Shown: one piece after another, positions 53,103 to 62,987 of the stretch
Layout of the letters: each line of letters starts with the position of its first letter
Numbering within the stretch: position 1 is the first letter of the stretch
Assembly: GCA_937871505.1 (NCBI GenBank)
Contig: CALMPF010000003.1
Location: forward strand, 1 to 64,000
Direction of reading: 5' to 3'
DNA length: 64,000 nt
Source of the DNA: an uncultured Planctomycetia bacterium
GTDB lineage: Bacteria; Planctomycetota; Phycisphaerae; Phycisphaerales; SM1A02
Position numbers and translations under genes: made by a program
The notes under the pieces: model-generated
Seen by the model: the letters and a program-made list of their open reading frames with translations, nothing else
What the model was told of the DNA's origin: nothing
Database searches by the model: none

Positions 53103-54176
53103 ATGGCCGACACCACGCACGTTCCGCTCCGCTCGGCCGCCATCAGCCAGTTCATCGACGGCGTCTACGGCCTCGTCAATCCGCAGGTCGGGACGACCCG
53201 CCAGGGCAAGCCGTACCTCAAGTGCATCCTGCGCGACGCCTCGGGCGAGATGCCCGGTCGGAAGTGGGACTTCCCGGAGGCGGACCTCGGGGCCCTCTCG
53301 GCGACCGGCTTCGTGCGCGTCGCGGGCGGCGTCGAGAGCTATGACGACCGCGCCCAGCTTCGCATCGAGCGCATCCACTCCGTGGAGGTCGCCGACGAAG
53401 ACCTCGCGCGGCTGCTTCCGGTCGCGCGCCGCGACCCCGCGGCGATGGACGCGCGTCTCCGCGAGATCCTCGGGACGCTCGCGCATCCGGGGATGCGGGC
53501 GCTGGTCGAGGAGTACCTCGCCGACGACGAGCTGATGGCGCGCTTCCGCCGGGCGCCCGCGGCGGTCACCCTCCATCACGCGTGGATCGGCGGACTGCTC
53601 GAGCACACGCTCCAGCTCGTCGAGCTCGCCGATCGGATGCTCCCGCTGTATCCCCTCCTCAGCCGCGACCTCGTCCTCGCCGGGCTGTTTCTTCACGACA
53701 TCGGCAAGGTCTTCGAGCTCTCGTGGGAGCGCGGGTTCAACTACACCGTCGACGGGAACCTCATCGGCCACATCGTGCGCGGTGCGATTCTCCTCCAGGC
53801 GAAGGCCGCTCGCGTCCGCCAGCGGATCGGGGAGGAGCTGCCCGCCGATGCGATCAAGGTCCTCCAGCACATCATCCTGAGTCATCACGGCCGTCCGGAG
53901 CACGGCGCTGCGCGGATGCCGAGCACGCCGGAGGCGATCTTCGTCGCCTCCCTCGATCATCTCGACGCGCGGACGCAGATGGCGCTCTCGGCGACGCGCG
54001 AGGAGGGCGCTCCTGACGCCGGCGGAGCCCTCTTCACCGATCGGCTCTGGGCGCTGGAGACCCGGCTCTATCGGCCCGATCCTCTCGCCGCGAGCATGGA
54101 AGCTCCCGCGACGGCCGCTGCGCCTCCGCCCGAGCCTGCGGTTGACGCGCAGCGCGGTCCAGACGGCGCGACGTGA
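53103..54176 (+). CDS. YhaM-like 3'-5' exoribonuclease (OB-fold plus HD domain)
   Basis: A 357-aa protein with GGAG 5 nt before ATG 53103. Residues 12-100 form an OB-fold (VNPQVGTTRQGKPYLKCILRDASGEMPGRKWDF). From residue 135 comes an HD domain: LHHAWIGGLLEHTLQLVELADRM, LVLAGLFLHDIGKVFELSW, HIVRGAILL, LQHIILSHHGRPEHGA and VASLDHLDAR, a full set of metal ligands. Relatives degrade RNA from the 3' end. The C-terminal 35 residues are low complexity. It converges with the BshC-like gene, leaving 9 bp. Confidence 0.92.
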   Translation: MADTTHVPLRSAAISQFIDGVYGLVNPQVGTTRQGKPYLKCILRDASGEMPGRKWDFPEADLGALSATGFVRVAGGVESYDDRAQLRIERIHSVEVADEDLARLLPVARRDPAAMDARLREILGTLAHPGMRALVEEYLADDELMARFRRAPAAVTLHHAWIGGLLEHTLQLVELADRMLPLYPLLSRDLVLAGLFLHDIGKVFELSWERGFNYTVDGNLIGHIVRGAILLQAKAARVRQRIGEELPADAIKVLQHIILSHHGRPEHGAARMPSTPEAIFVASLDHLDARTQMALSATREEGAPDAGGALFTDRLWALETRLYRPDPLAASMEAPATAAAPPPEPAVDAQRGPDGAT

Positions 54177-54185
54177 AACTCGACT

Positions 54186-56045
54186 TCAGGCGCGGCGCTC
54201 CAGCGATCTCCGGAGCTCCTCGCGGAGCCCGGCGAGCGTGTCCGCCTCGTGAAACGGGAATGGCCAGGTTCGATCCTCGAGGATCGGCCGCAGGCGCTCC
54301 CACTCCTGCGCGGCGCCGAGGGCCGCTCGGATCCGGTCGATGGCATCGCGATGCTGCGCTAGAAGGCTCTCGATCCGCCGGTGCATCGCGCGCCATGCCT
54401 GCGCCCGCGCGGGGGAGCGGCGCGGGAGCGCCTCAAGCTGTTCGAGAAAGCCCCGCTTGGTCGGTCCTGGACCTGCGGCGCGGCGCGGCGCCGAGCGGAT
54501 CGCCGCGTCGTCGTCCGGGGAGTTCGACGACGCGGCATCGGAACCGACGTCCGGATCGGCGCTCGCACCCGAGGCGAGCGCTCCGGCAGGCTCGGGCGCT
54601 GAGCTGGTCTCCGCGTCGCTTCCGGCCCGCGGCGCGTCCAGCGCCAGCGGTCGCGCCCCCGGCGAACCCGCGCCGACCGACGTCGCACCCGGCGCGCCGA
54701 TCGCTGACGACTCCGCCCCTGACGGGTCGAGCGCCGCCGAGCCGGGCGCCGGCGGCTGGATGCGGAGGGCGATGAGCTCTGCACCATCCCGTTCGATCGA
54801 CTCCGGGTCGGCTTCGGCCATCCGCAGCATCCGCGCAAGCTCCGCGGCGCTGCGATGCGGCGGGTCGGGCGCGCCGGGCAGCGAGAGCAGGCGGGTTGCG
54901 CTGGCCAGCGCCGCCGGTGCCGTGCTCGCGCCCAGCCACCGCGCGATCCAGCGCTCCATCGCCGCGTCGTAGACGATTCCGCCGGTTCCGTGGATGAAGA
55001 GATCGCAGAGGCCCAGCCGCAGCAGCGCTGTCATCAGGAGGGCGCGCGGAAGCAGGACGATCGCGCCATCGTCGGCGCCGGAGGCAGTCGATGGACCGGA
55101 CGCCTCATGGGCGCGGGCGAGATCGTCGTCCCACGCGCGCACCCTGCGGCCTTCGCCGTCGATCCGCCACAGCGGCAGCTCGATGCGGTCATCGAGGATC
55201 GCCAGCGGCGCAGCGCTCCCCGGCGTCTCTGCGACCGCGTCGTTGTATGCGACGGCGCTGGCCTCCGGATCTTCGGCCAGGCGCCGGAGCAGCGCGCGGC
55301 CGAAGCTGGTCCGGAGCAGGTCGCCCGCGCCGATCACCGCAGGCGGACGGCAGCATGGCCGAAGCAAGTCGAACGCGGCCAGCGTGACCTGACGTCCGAG
55401 CGAGCGCTCGTCGCGCCGTCGGCGAAGGGCCTCGGTCATCGCGACGAGCCCGTCGTCGATCGATCTCGACGCCGGCTCGACGGCGAGGGGAAGCAGCGAC
55501 CGCAGTCCAGCGCCCCGTGTTCCCTGCGCGTCCAAGGAGGCGGGGTCGAAGGCGGGGAGCCGGGCGACGACGACCTCGGAGGGCGTCGGCCGCGCGTCGA
55601 TCGCGGCGCGATCGAGCCCGCCGCCGCGCCGCCGGACCGGGACGTCGAACGCCAGCGGCGAGTCGGTCTCCTGCTCGACGATCACGTGCACTGCGAGGCC
55701 GCCGCAGCGCTCGGCAAGCAGGTCGGCCAGGAGCGACTTCACGACGATCCCCGGGTGCCAGAAGCGCGCCTGATGGCCGGTCGCGATGATCGGCTGCCGC
55801 GACCGGATCGCGGTGTCGTGCGCCGTCCCCCCACGCGCTGCGCCGGCGCCGCCGCGCCGAGCTGCTCCGGCTGACGGGCTCGCGAGATCGAGCTCGGCCG
55901 CGCTGCGCGACCGCCACTCGCCGACGGACGCGCCGAGCAGCGGCGCGGTGTCCGCGTCGCGGAGGGCGGGCTCGGCGAGCGCCGCGAGCAAGCGGTCGAC
56001 GCTCGGATCGACGAGGATCGCCTCTCCGGGAGCAGGCGCGCTCAC
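54186..56045 (-). CDS. BshC-like protein with a long low-complexity insertion
   Basis: A 619-aa protein. IIATGHQARFWHPGIVVKSLLADLLAE resembles the TGQQ nucleotide-binding loop of bacillithiol synthase BshC. VHVIVEQETDSPLAFDVPV, LLPRALLMTALLRLGLCDLFIHGTGGIVYD and an acidic coiled coil near the C-terminus fit the same fold. About 95 residues of Ala/Ser/Pro/Asp interrupt it near 430-525. Whether it makes bacillithiol is doubtful: the sequence is distant and no bshA or bshB is present. The start is GTG 56045, overlapping the upstream glycosyltransferase stop by GTGA. Confidence 0.75.
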   Translation of the reverse strand: MSAPAPGEAILVDPSVDRLLAALAEPALRDADTAPLLGASVGEWRSRSAAELDLASPSAGAARRGGAGAARGGTAHDTAIRSRQPIIATGHQARFWHPGIVVKSLLADLLAERCGGLAVHVIVEQETDSPLAFDVPVRRRGGGLDRAAIDARPTPSEVVVARLPAFDPASLDAQGTRGAGLRSLLPLAVEPASRSIDDGLVAMTEALRRRRDERSLGRQVTLAAFDLLRPCCRPPAVIGAGDLLRTSFGRALLRRLAEDPEASAVAYNDAVAETPGSAAPLAILDDRIELPLWRIDGEGRRVRAWDDDLARAHEASGPSTASGADDGAIVLLPRALLMTALLRLGLCDLFIHGTGGIVYDAAMERWIARWLGASTAPAALASATRLLSLPGAPDPPHRSAAELARMLRMAEADPESIERDGAELIALRIQPPAPGSAALDPSGAESSAIGAPGATSVGAGSPGARPLALDAPRAGSDAETSSAPEPAGALASGASADPDVGSDAASSNSPDDDAAIRSAPRRAAGPGPTKRGFLEQLEALPRRSPARAQAWRAMHRRIESLLAQHRDAIDRIRAALGAAQEWERLRPILEDRTWPFPFHEADTLAGLREELRRSLERRA

Positions 56046-56875
56046 GGTCGATTCATCCCCGCGCCGGCGGCGATCCCCGCGTCGTCGGGTCCGCAGGGAC
56101 CCTGATCGAGCGACGCGAACGCGGAGGCAGGGAGGCGGTCCGCGCAGCGCCGCAGCTCGCGCGCCAGCGTCCGCCGGTAGGTCGCGAGGCGGTTGCCCGC
56201 GTCGTCGAGCGGTCCGCCGAAGGTCCGCGTCGGATCGTTGTAGATCAGCCGCACCGGAAGCTCGCGCACGATCAGTCGGCGGGCCGCGGCCTGCACCCAG
56301 AACTGCATCGGAAAGTCGTACCCATCGACGTCGAGCCGAAGCCGTCCGCACGTCGCCACCCGAAATGCCTTGAAGCCGCAGAACGCGTCGGTCATCGCGG
56401 TGCCGTCGGCCATGAGCAGCGAGCCGATCCGTCGATTGAGCTCCTCCGTGATCGTTGCGTTGATCGAGCGACGATCCGGCGGCGGGGCGTCGTCGAGGGC
56501 GCTCGGAACGAGATACCGGCTTCCGGAGATCAGGTCCGCCGGCGCGGCACCCGACTCCGCCGCCGCGATCGCCTCGAGGAAGCTCGGAATCGAGGCGGGC
56601 TCGTGCTGCTCGTCGCAGTCCATCGTCACCAGCCAGTCATGGCCGTCGACCCGAGCCCATCGGAGCATGTCCGCGATCGATCGCCCGTACCCGCGATTGC
56701 GCGCGTGCCGGATCACCTCGACGGGATGTCGCCAGAGCAAGGCGGGCGTCGAGTCGGTCGAGCCATCGTCGATGACGAGGATCTCCGGGACATAGCGTCG
56801 CACCTCCGAGAGCACCCGGTCGACCGATCGCTCCTCGTTGTAGACGGGAATGGCCAGCAGGATGCGGGGGGTCAT
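56042..56875 (-). CDS. Glycosyltransferase family 2
   Basis: A 277-aa GT-A enzyme starting MTPRILLAIPVYNEERSVDRVLSEV. IDDGSTDSTPALL binds the nucleotide, WLVTMDCDEQHEPASIP supplies the DxD-like metal site (DCD), and TDAFCGFKAFR matches the dolichol-phosphate-mannose synthase-like group. The hydrophobic C-terminal helices seen in some relatives are absent. It is translationally coupled to the BshC-like gene, suggesting that the two act in one pathway. Confidence 0.92.
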   Translation of the reverse strand: MTPRILLAIPVYNEERSVDRVLSEVRRYVPEILVIDDGSTDSTPALLWRHPVEVIRHARNRGYGRSIADMLRWARVDGHDWLVTMDCDEQHEPASIPSFLEAIAAAESGAAPADLISGSRYLVPSALDDAPPPDRRSINATITEELNRRIGSLLMADGTAMTDAFCGFKAFRVATCGRLRLDVDGYDFPMQFWVQAAARRLIVRELPVRLIYNDPTRTFGGPLDDAGNRLATYRRTLARELRRCADRLPASAFASLDQGPCGPDDAGIAAGAGMNRP

Positions 56876-57205
56876 GGGAGCGGTCGGACGATAGCCCGAC
56901 CGCTGCGATCGGCTGATCCGCAGGTGCCCGCAGCGGGGTGAAGCGATTCGGGACGCGAAGGGCAAGCAGGTCTCACGCCGAGGCGTGCGCCGATTCCGCG
57001 CCTCTTTGGGGAACGCCGGTCTTGCAGGTCGAGCGCAGGCCCCCGGGGATGACCCGGCACTCCCGGCCCGGACAAGCCAAAGGACTCGTCCCGCGGGAGA
57101 TGTGCACGCGCGCCGCCCGATCCGGCGTCGATCGGCGCCGTGATGCCGACTCCGAGATCCGGGGGCGCGCTGATCGCGCGGGGATCGTCCAAGCGATGCG
57201 AGGCG
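56876..57205. other. Intergenic region between two glycosyltransferase genes
   Basis: 330 bp without a convincing gene. GGTCTCACGCCGAGGCG at 56970-56986 occurs again at 61924-61940. Similar 'TCTCACGC-GAGGCG' words are scattered in planctomycete genomes. Confidence 0.5.
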
Positions 57206-58555
57206 TCAGCGCGCCGCGAAGGCGACGGGCCCGCGCGCGAGAGCCGCTCTCGGCGCCTTGAGCACGTCGGCGCAGCGCTCCGCCACAGCCGCGGCGAAGC
57301 GCTCGAACGAGAGCTCTTTCGCGCAGGCGGCACGGCCCGCCTCTGCCATCCGATCCCGCAGCGTCGGATCGCGCAGCAGCGCGATGCACCCTTCGGAGAG
57401 CTCCCGGTCGGAGCGGCCGACCCAGACGCTCGAGCGATCCTCGAGAATCGACTCGTAGCCGCGCATGGAGTGAGCGGCGACGACTGCCGCCCGGCCGCGC
57501 CGGTAGCTCTCCGAGATCTTGATGTTGCTGCCGCCTCCGGCGTGCACGGCGCAGAGCGTCGCGGCGCACGCCGCGTACTCCTCCTCGAGGTCGTCCACGA
57601 AGCCGACGACCTCGACGCCCTCGACCGCGCCCCACCGCCGGCGCTGCTCCTCGGCGAGGCCGCCGCCGACGATGCGAAGCCGCGCCGCCGGCACTGCCGC
57701 GACGACGTCTGGCCAGGAGTCGCGCAGGAACCGATCGATGCCCTCCGCATTGGGCCGATGCGTGAGCGTGCCGACCGTCAGCAGCGTGGTCGATGCCGCC
57801 GGCGACCGCGCGGGCGTCGATGCTCCGGTGGGGTGCGTCGCCGGGACGGGCCCGGTCGACTCAGGCTCGAAGGGGATGTTGCGAAGGAGCGTCGCATGTT
57901 CGAGGGCGGCGACCGTTCGATCGGCTTCCTTGGCGATCCAGTGGCCGGCGCAGCGGCGCAGCAGCGGATCGACGATCCCCTGAAGCTGGCGGAGGTGACG
58001 GCGCTCGAGCGTCCGTCGCAGGAGCGTCTTCACCGACACGCGTCCGGCGCCGCCCGGAGCGCCGCCCATCGAAGCCGCAACCCGCGAGGCGACGACCTCG
58101 AGATCGAGATCGTCCACATCGAGCAGGACGGGAAGGGAGTCGAAGAGGTCGCACTTGGCGGCCGCCGTGAGATAGCGGGCCACCGCGAAGTCGTATCGCC
58201 GCGCGGCGACCATCGCCTTCGCCGCTTGGGCGATCCGCGGGTCGGGTCGGAACTCGACTGCCACGCTTCCGAGGTGGTGCGCCACCCGATCGACCCGTGC
58301 GCCCGCGAAGCGCCGCGCGAGCGACCACGGGAGCCACTCTCCCCGGCGTCTCCGGGGAACGCACGCCACGAGGCCGAAGCGCGACTCGAGCGAAGCGAGA
58401 TCGTCCGCGGGGAACTCGCGGCGGTCGCGGAGCAGGAAGAGATCGACGTCGGCGATGCGCGCGAGGGCCCGGTGGATCAGGTTGGTGCGCTGCGCTCCGC
58501 CGGTCGTCGGCGGATGCGGCGGCACGGCGGTGACAAGGAGCGCGCGCGGCTTCAT
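57206..58555 (-). CDS. Glycosyltransferase, GT4/GT1-type GT-B fold
   Basis: A 449-aa enzyme. The N-terminus MKPRALLVTAVPPHPPTTGGAQRTNLIHRAL is typical of GT4 acceptor domains, followed by PVLLDVDDLDLEVVASRVA. The C-terminal part has LLTVGTLTHRPNAEGIDRFLRDSWPDV, ARLRIVGGG, VEVVGFVDDLEEEYAACAATLCAVHAGGGSNIKISESYRRGRAVVAAHSMRGYE-like residues binding the nucleotide sugar. It resembles the glycosyltransferases with a 4,4' insertion (stealth/PEP-CTERM-associated type). It could add sugars to a surface polysaccharide together with the GT2 enzyme. Confidence 0.9.
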   Translation of the reverse strand: MKPRALLVTAVPPHPPTTGGAQRTNLIHRALARIADVDLFLLRDRREFPADDLASLESRFGLVACVPRRRRGEWLPWSLARRFAGARVDRVAHHLGSVAVEFRPDPRIAQAAKAMVAARRYDFAVARYLTAAAKCDLFDSLPVLLDVDDLDLEVVASRVAASMGGAPGGAGRVSVKTLLRRTLERRHLRQLQGIVDPLLRRCAGHWIAKEADRTVAALEHATLLRNIPFEPESTGPVPATHPTGASTPARSPAASTTLLTVGTLTHRPNAEGIDRFLRDSWPDVVAAVPAARLRIVGGGLAEEQRRRWGAVEGVEVVGFVDDLEEEYAACAATLCAVHAGGGSNIKISESYRRGRAAVVAAHSMRGYESILEDRSSVWVGRSDRELSEGCIALLRDPTLRDRMAEAGRAACAKELSFERFAAAVAERCADVLKAPRAALARGPVAFAAR

Positions 58556-58975
58556 CGTGGTTCGGTTCACGGGGGGTCTGCGGAGCCATCCGGTGCTCGC
58601 GGGATTCAGACTCAACCTTTCACACACTTCTCGGTGGTCCTGCAGGGCCGATGGTAGAGTCCGCGGCATTCCGATCGGGGTTCGACAAGAGGCCCCCCGG
58701 GCGGGTGATCGGTGGTCTTCGAGTCTCTGGCGCGCAGCGCCAGCCGGATGTCGGCGGCTTCGATCGCGCCCGCGTCGCAGTCGATCCCGCCTTCGTCATC
58801 TCTCTGCTGTCGTGTTGCTTCCGCTTCGAGCACCTCTCGCTTCGATCCTTCATCGGGCTCCGCGCAGGCGGCTCGGCTGGCCGCGCGCGGAGAGCGCGAC
58901 GCATCGGTCGCAGCGCCTTCGGACGCCAGCGAGGTTCGCTTCCGGCGCCCCCGCAGCGGCGGGGAGGAGCGTGCG
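58556..58975. other. Divergent intergenic region
   Basis: 420 bp between the GT4 gene and the XRE-type gene. The frame of the downstream gene is open upstream of its start, but the peptide is Ser/Ala-rich and no ribosome site supports it. GGAGGAG at 58962-58968, 7 nt before ATG 58976, fixes the start. I could not place promoters. Confidence 0.55.
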
Positions 58976-60883
58976 ATGACGCAACGCCCGAAGAAGCTCG
59001 CCCCCTCGGCGGGTGCGCCCGCCGCCCCGCCGGCGGCCCGACGCGCGCCCGGGGATGCGCAACCTGACGTTCGCAGGGCCAAGATCGCCCAAGGAACCCG
59101 GTGGGGTGAGGACGGTGACGGGGCCAAGGACGTCGCTCGTTCGCGCCGACTCCAGCTCATGCTGCGATTGGCGCAGCGCGAACGCGGCTGGACGCGGCGC
59201 GAGCTCGCCGCCGCGCTGGGGAGAGACCCGAGCAACCTTGCAGGTCGCCTCTCGGCGAGTCGCATCGGACTCCCGAAGGTCGACGTCGCGTGGCGCCTGG
59301 CGGAGCTGCTTGGCTGGTCGATCGATGACGTGCTCGGGCCGCTCTGCGCGCCGCTCGATCGCGGCGCGGACGTGGTCAGATCCGAGTGGTCGAGCGCTGC
59401 GGAGCTCGCGATCGGTGCCTCGCGCGACGAGCCGGACGAGATCGCTCCCCTCCGCGCAGCGGTCGCGGTCGCCATGGAGAGCGGGAGGTTCTCCGCCGTC
59501 GCGAGGCGCATGACCACCGCGCTGCGCGCCGAGCGCATCGACCCGGACGTCGCAGCGGAGCTTCATCTCCATCTTGCTGCGGCAGAGCTCCATCTCGGAG
59601 CACCGACCGTGGCGCTGACGCTCGCATCCAGCGTCGCGCGCCCGCCTGCTCCGACCTCCGGAACGGGTCCCGGCGTTCATGCTCCCGCTCGGCCTGCGGC
59701 GGCCTCACTCAGCGCGGCGGCGAGCCTGATCGAGCTCCTCGCGGCCCTGCGAATCGCCGAGCAACGGGGTCAGGCGATGCTTCGCGGACTTCCTGCCATC
59801 GACGAGCGGCCGCCGATGGCACCTGGCGCCGACGCGGACGGAGTTCGAGCGCGCGGCGGCGACTCCGCGCTGAGCACCGATCCGGACGCTCCCAAGGCGC
59901 CACGGCGAACAGACCTGCCCGATGCGACGTTGCAGCGCGGCCTGGGGCTCCCCGGACCTGCGCACCTGCTTCGACGCGCCGCCCTTGAGGCGATCGCCGA
60001 GCGCTCCGCGCCGCAGCCCGGCCTCGGAGCCGAGCTGTTGCGCTCGCGATCGACGGCCATTGCCCGAGCGAACGCCAACCTGAGGCGCGACCGCCGAGCC
60101 CGGGATCGGTTCGAGCGCGTCCATCCGTCCGGGGAGGCGGGATGGGGGAGGGAGGCGCCCGAGACGCAGGAGCCGCGCGCCGCCCCGACCCACGCCCGAG
60201 CGACCGATGCCGGTGCGCATGACGCCTGTCTGCCTGCTTCCAGTTCGCCTCATGCCGGCCGGTCTGGCACCGGTCGATCCGACGCCGGACTGACTGACCC
60301 CATTCTCTCTGACCCCAGTCTCTCTGATGCCAGTCTCTCTGATGCCAGTCTCTCCGATGCCAGTCTCGCTGACGCCGGTCTGCCTGGCACCCACCGCGCC
60401 GCGGCGCCCCCTCCGCCGGGGAGCTCGTCGAGCCACCACGCGGAGGCATCCGACGATGCGCTTGACCTTCTCCGCATCGCCGCTTGGCAGGGAGTCTGGT
60501 CGCTTGCGCGCGTGCTCTTCGTCCACGAGCCGGTCGACGGAATCTCCGATGCGTTCGAGCTGAGCGAGCCCGCTCCGCGCGCCGCGGCCGCCGACCCGCC
60601 GCGGCGGCGAGCGGTCCAGTCTGAGATCGCCGCGCTCTGCGCAGCGATCGGCGTCGCCGCGCGGCGCACGCGCGACTGGGCGCTGATCGAGCGCTGGTTC
60701 GCACTCGAGCGAGCGCGGCAGCGCCGTCTGGCCGAAGCGTCCGGCGGCGCGGGCGGGTGGGTTCTCGATCGGGAGGAGCTGCTCGTCGTCGCGGGACTCC
60801 CCGGTCGCTTCCCCCATCTTCACGACGTCGTCTGGCCGATCCTGGAGGTCTCGGCCTCGGTCATCGCCTCGTCCGAGCTGTGA
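58976..60883 (+). CDS. XRE-type DNA-binding protein with long variable C-terminus
   Basis: A 635-aa protein. Residues 55-115 hold an HTH of the Cro/CI type: LMLRLAQRERGWTRRELAAALGRDPSNLAGRLSASRIGLPKVDVAWRLAELLGWSIDDVLG. The rest is mainly Ala/Arg-rich helices with TPR-like segments (VAAELHLHLAAAELHLGAPTVALTLASS; DALDLLRIAAWQGVWSLARVLF). Near residue 440 a 15-bp DNA repeat gives LSDASLSDASLSDASLADAGL, like a short pentapeptide-repeat run. Targets are unknown. Confidence 0.8.
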   Translation: MTQRPKKLAPSAGAPAAPPAARRAPGDAQPDVRRAKIAQGTRWGEDGDGAKDVARSRRLQLMLRLAQRERGWTRRELAAALGRDPSNLAGRLSASRIGLPKVDVAWRLAELLGWSIDDVLGPLCAPLDRGADVVRSEWSSAAELAIGASRDEPDEIAPLRAAVAVAMESGRFSAVARRMTTALRAERIDPDVAAELHLHLAAAELHLGAPTVALTLASSVARPPAPTSGTGPGVHAPARPAAASLSAAASLIELLAALRIAEQRGQAMLRGLPAIDERPPMAPGADADGVRARGGDSALSTDPDAPKAPRRTDLPDATLQRGLGLPGPAHLLRRAALEAIAERSAPQPGLGAELLRSRSTAIARANANLRRDRRARDRFERVHPSGEAGWGREAPETQEPRAAPTHARATDAGAHDACLPASSSPHAGRSGTGRSDAGLTDPILSDPSLSDASLSDASLSDASLADAGLPGTHRAAAPPPPGSSSSHHAEASDDALDLLRIAAWQGVWSLARVLFVHEPVDGISDAFELSEPAPRAAAADPPRRRAVQSEIAALCAAIGVAARRTRDWALIERWFALERARQRRLAEASGGAGGWVLDREELLVVAGLPGRFPHLHDVVWPILEVSASVIASSEL

Positions 60884-61076
60884 CTCTCCGGAGATCGATC
60901 GACGACCGCACTCCGTCGCAGCGAGCCCGGGGTTCGGCGGGCGGAGCGGATCGTGCGCCGCGCGGCGAACGCCATCCCGGCTGTCCGCCGAGCGGAGGAC
61001 GGAGCCTCGCGCCGTTCCAGCGGAGGGCACTTCCGCGGTTCCCGCTGTGCCGCAGCTCCGCGGAGGGCGCGGCACG

Positions 61077-61340
61077 GAGCCCCGCTGGCTTCGAAGAGAT
61101 CGTGGTGCATCGACGCGCGGCGGCGGATGTCTGCGCAGTTGCCCACCGGAGTCCCGCTGGCTTCGAAGAGATCGTGAGGGATCGACGCGCGGCGGCGGAT
61201 GTCTGCGCAGTCGCCCACCGGGGTCCCGCTTGCTTTCAAGAGATCGCGAGGCATCGACGCGCGGGAGCGGATGTCTGCGCAGTCGCCTACCGGAGCCCCG
61301 CTGGCTTCCGAGAGGTCGTGAGGCCGGGGGGCATCGCCTT
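61077..61340. repeat. 72-bp tandem repeat, three full units and one partial
   Basis: Units at 61077-61148, 61149-61220 and 61221-61292, then a partial copy to about 61340, differ at 5 to 9 positions from each other. Each unit is 24 codons long. In the plus frame starting at base 2 it reads SPAGFEEIVRDRRAAADVCAVAHR per unit; in the minus frame it reads ASGTPVGDCADIRRRASIPHDLFE. Confidence 0.9.
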
Positions 61341-61792
61341 CGGCCCCAGCGCGGCATGCGCTCTCCGCGAGTTGCTTCACGATCTCAGGGCTTCCGGAGG
61401 ACGGATCGGACGCCTCGCACTCCAGCGCCCGCTCTCTCCTGCTGCGGCGTTCGGAAGCGGCGTTCTGCTGCGTCGAAGCTCGCAGCTTGTTGCATCGACG
61501 GGGGCTTGATGGCCCGCAGAGGGGCCACCGGCGCCCCATCTGCTGCTTCCCTTCTCCTTGCAGAGCATCCGCTTCCGACCGCCTCGCGACGGAGCCAAGG
61601 GGCGCTGGAGCGCCAGGAGTCTGCGTCACGGAAGAGTCGACGCCCGCCCCAAGGCCATGCGACCATCGAAGGCCCCACAGCGGTCCAGCGGTATCGGATG
61701 CCGTTCGATGTGGACGTGCGCCTTCCGCGGCACAGGCTGCGAGCGCGAGTGGCCCGGCATCGGAGACGTCTCCGACCCTTCGAGCGCGATCC

Positions 61793-61856
<64 letters not shown>

Positions 61857-62132
61857 CCGCCGCAGTCGCTGCGGCAGTGGCTGTCCGAATCAAGGTGACG
61901 CCACCCGGGAAGCGATGAGGGCGCGGGTCTCACGCCGAGGCGCAGGCCGGTCGGCCGATCCGACGTCGGACGGCTCCATGACGCAGGCTCCTCGATCGTC
62001 GCACCGCTGGTCGCGGGCGCCGCTCGGAGCGCGTCCGCCCCGCGCGACCTTGCCACCACGGCTCAGCGAGGTCGCGATGACCGCGGCGCCGCTCGGGCGC
62101 GGCCGACTTCGAGCCCGCCGCGAGCCACGCGC

Positions 62133-62987
62133 TCAGTCCGCAGGGGCGCCGTCGATCCGAACCGCGGTCTGCGTCACCGTGCGACCGAGGATCCCGAGCG
62201 CGCGGACTTCCTTCCGTCTCTCCTCTGCGACCAGTCCCAGCCCGGGGACGATGTACTGCACCGCCCGTTCGGAGGCGTTCGCGAGCGCGAGGCGTGCGCG
62301 AAACTCGATCTCGACCCGCACCGCCTCCAGCTCGCCGAGGGGCGTCGCAATCCGGCAGCGATCGACGATCCTCATGCTCCGCGTGGCCTCGCCCTCCTGT
62401 CGCACGCGCGATCGGTCGGCCTCGCCGACGACGCGCATCGACGCCCGCGATGTGAACGCATCGCCGCCGACGAGCCGCCGCGGCACGATGCCGAGCGCCG
62501 GTTCGAAGAGGCTCATCGCACGATCGGCGTGCGCGAGCGTCGCAGGCATGCTGAGACCGCCATCGGAGGACGGCGCCAGGAGCAGGCTCTGCTCCGGCCC
62601 CGACGGCCCGCCGGTCCGCACCGCGATCGTGGCACCGAAGCTCGACGCGGGATCCGCGATCGCCTCGATCGTCCGCCAGAGCTCCGTCCCGACCCCGTCG
62701 CCCGCGACGACGCGCCAGCGCGTCGTGCCCGGCGTGGTGAGACCAAGGTCGCCGATGTCGAGCGCCGTCGCCGCGTCGAGCGGCGCCGTCGAGCGGACCT
62801 CGAGCCCGAGGAAGACCGCGGGCCGGACGGGGGCGGACGCGGCGCTCCCCGCCTGCGCCGTGAAGTACGGCTCGGTCCGCTGGCCGCGATCACGAGCCGA
62901 CGGCGCCGTGCAACCCGCAGCGAGAATCAGCGCGAGCACGGAGATCGCGAGGCACATCGACGATGTCCGGTGTGAGGAGTGCATCAT
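62133..62987 (-). CDS. Lipoprotein of unknown function
   Basis: A 284-aa protein with GGAGG before the ATG pair at 62987. The signal (CLAISVLALILAAGC) ends at Cys26 of the lipobox. The mature chain is beta-rich (FLGLEVRSTAPLDAATALDIGDLGL, RWRVVAGDGVGTELWRTIEAI, LGELEAVRVEIEFRARLALANASERAVQYIVPGLGLVAEERR), ending IDGAPAD. The last part resembles lipoproteins in which a stress-type protein responds to a base condition, but I know no family. The next gene upstream on this strand is the truncated one at the window edge. Confidence 0.75.
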   Translation of the reverse strand: MMHSSHRTSSMCLAISVLALILAAGCTAPSARDRGQRTEPYFTAQAGSAASAPVRPAVFLGLEVRSTAPLDAATALDIGDLGLTTPGTTRWRVVAGDGVGTELWRTIEAIADPASSFGATIAVRTGGPSGPEQSLLLAPSSDGGLSMPATLAHADRAMSLFEPALGIVPRRLVGGDAFTSRASMRVVGEADRSRVRQEGEATRSMRIVDRCRIATPLGELEAVRVEIEFRARLALANASERAVQYIVPGLGLVAEERRKEVRALGILGRTVTQTAVRIDGAPAD

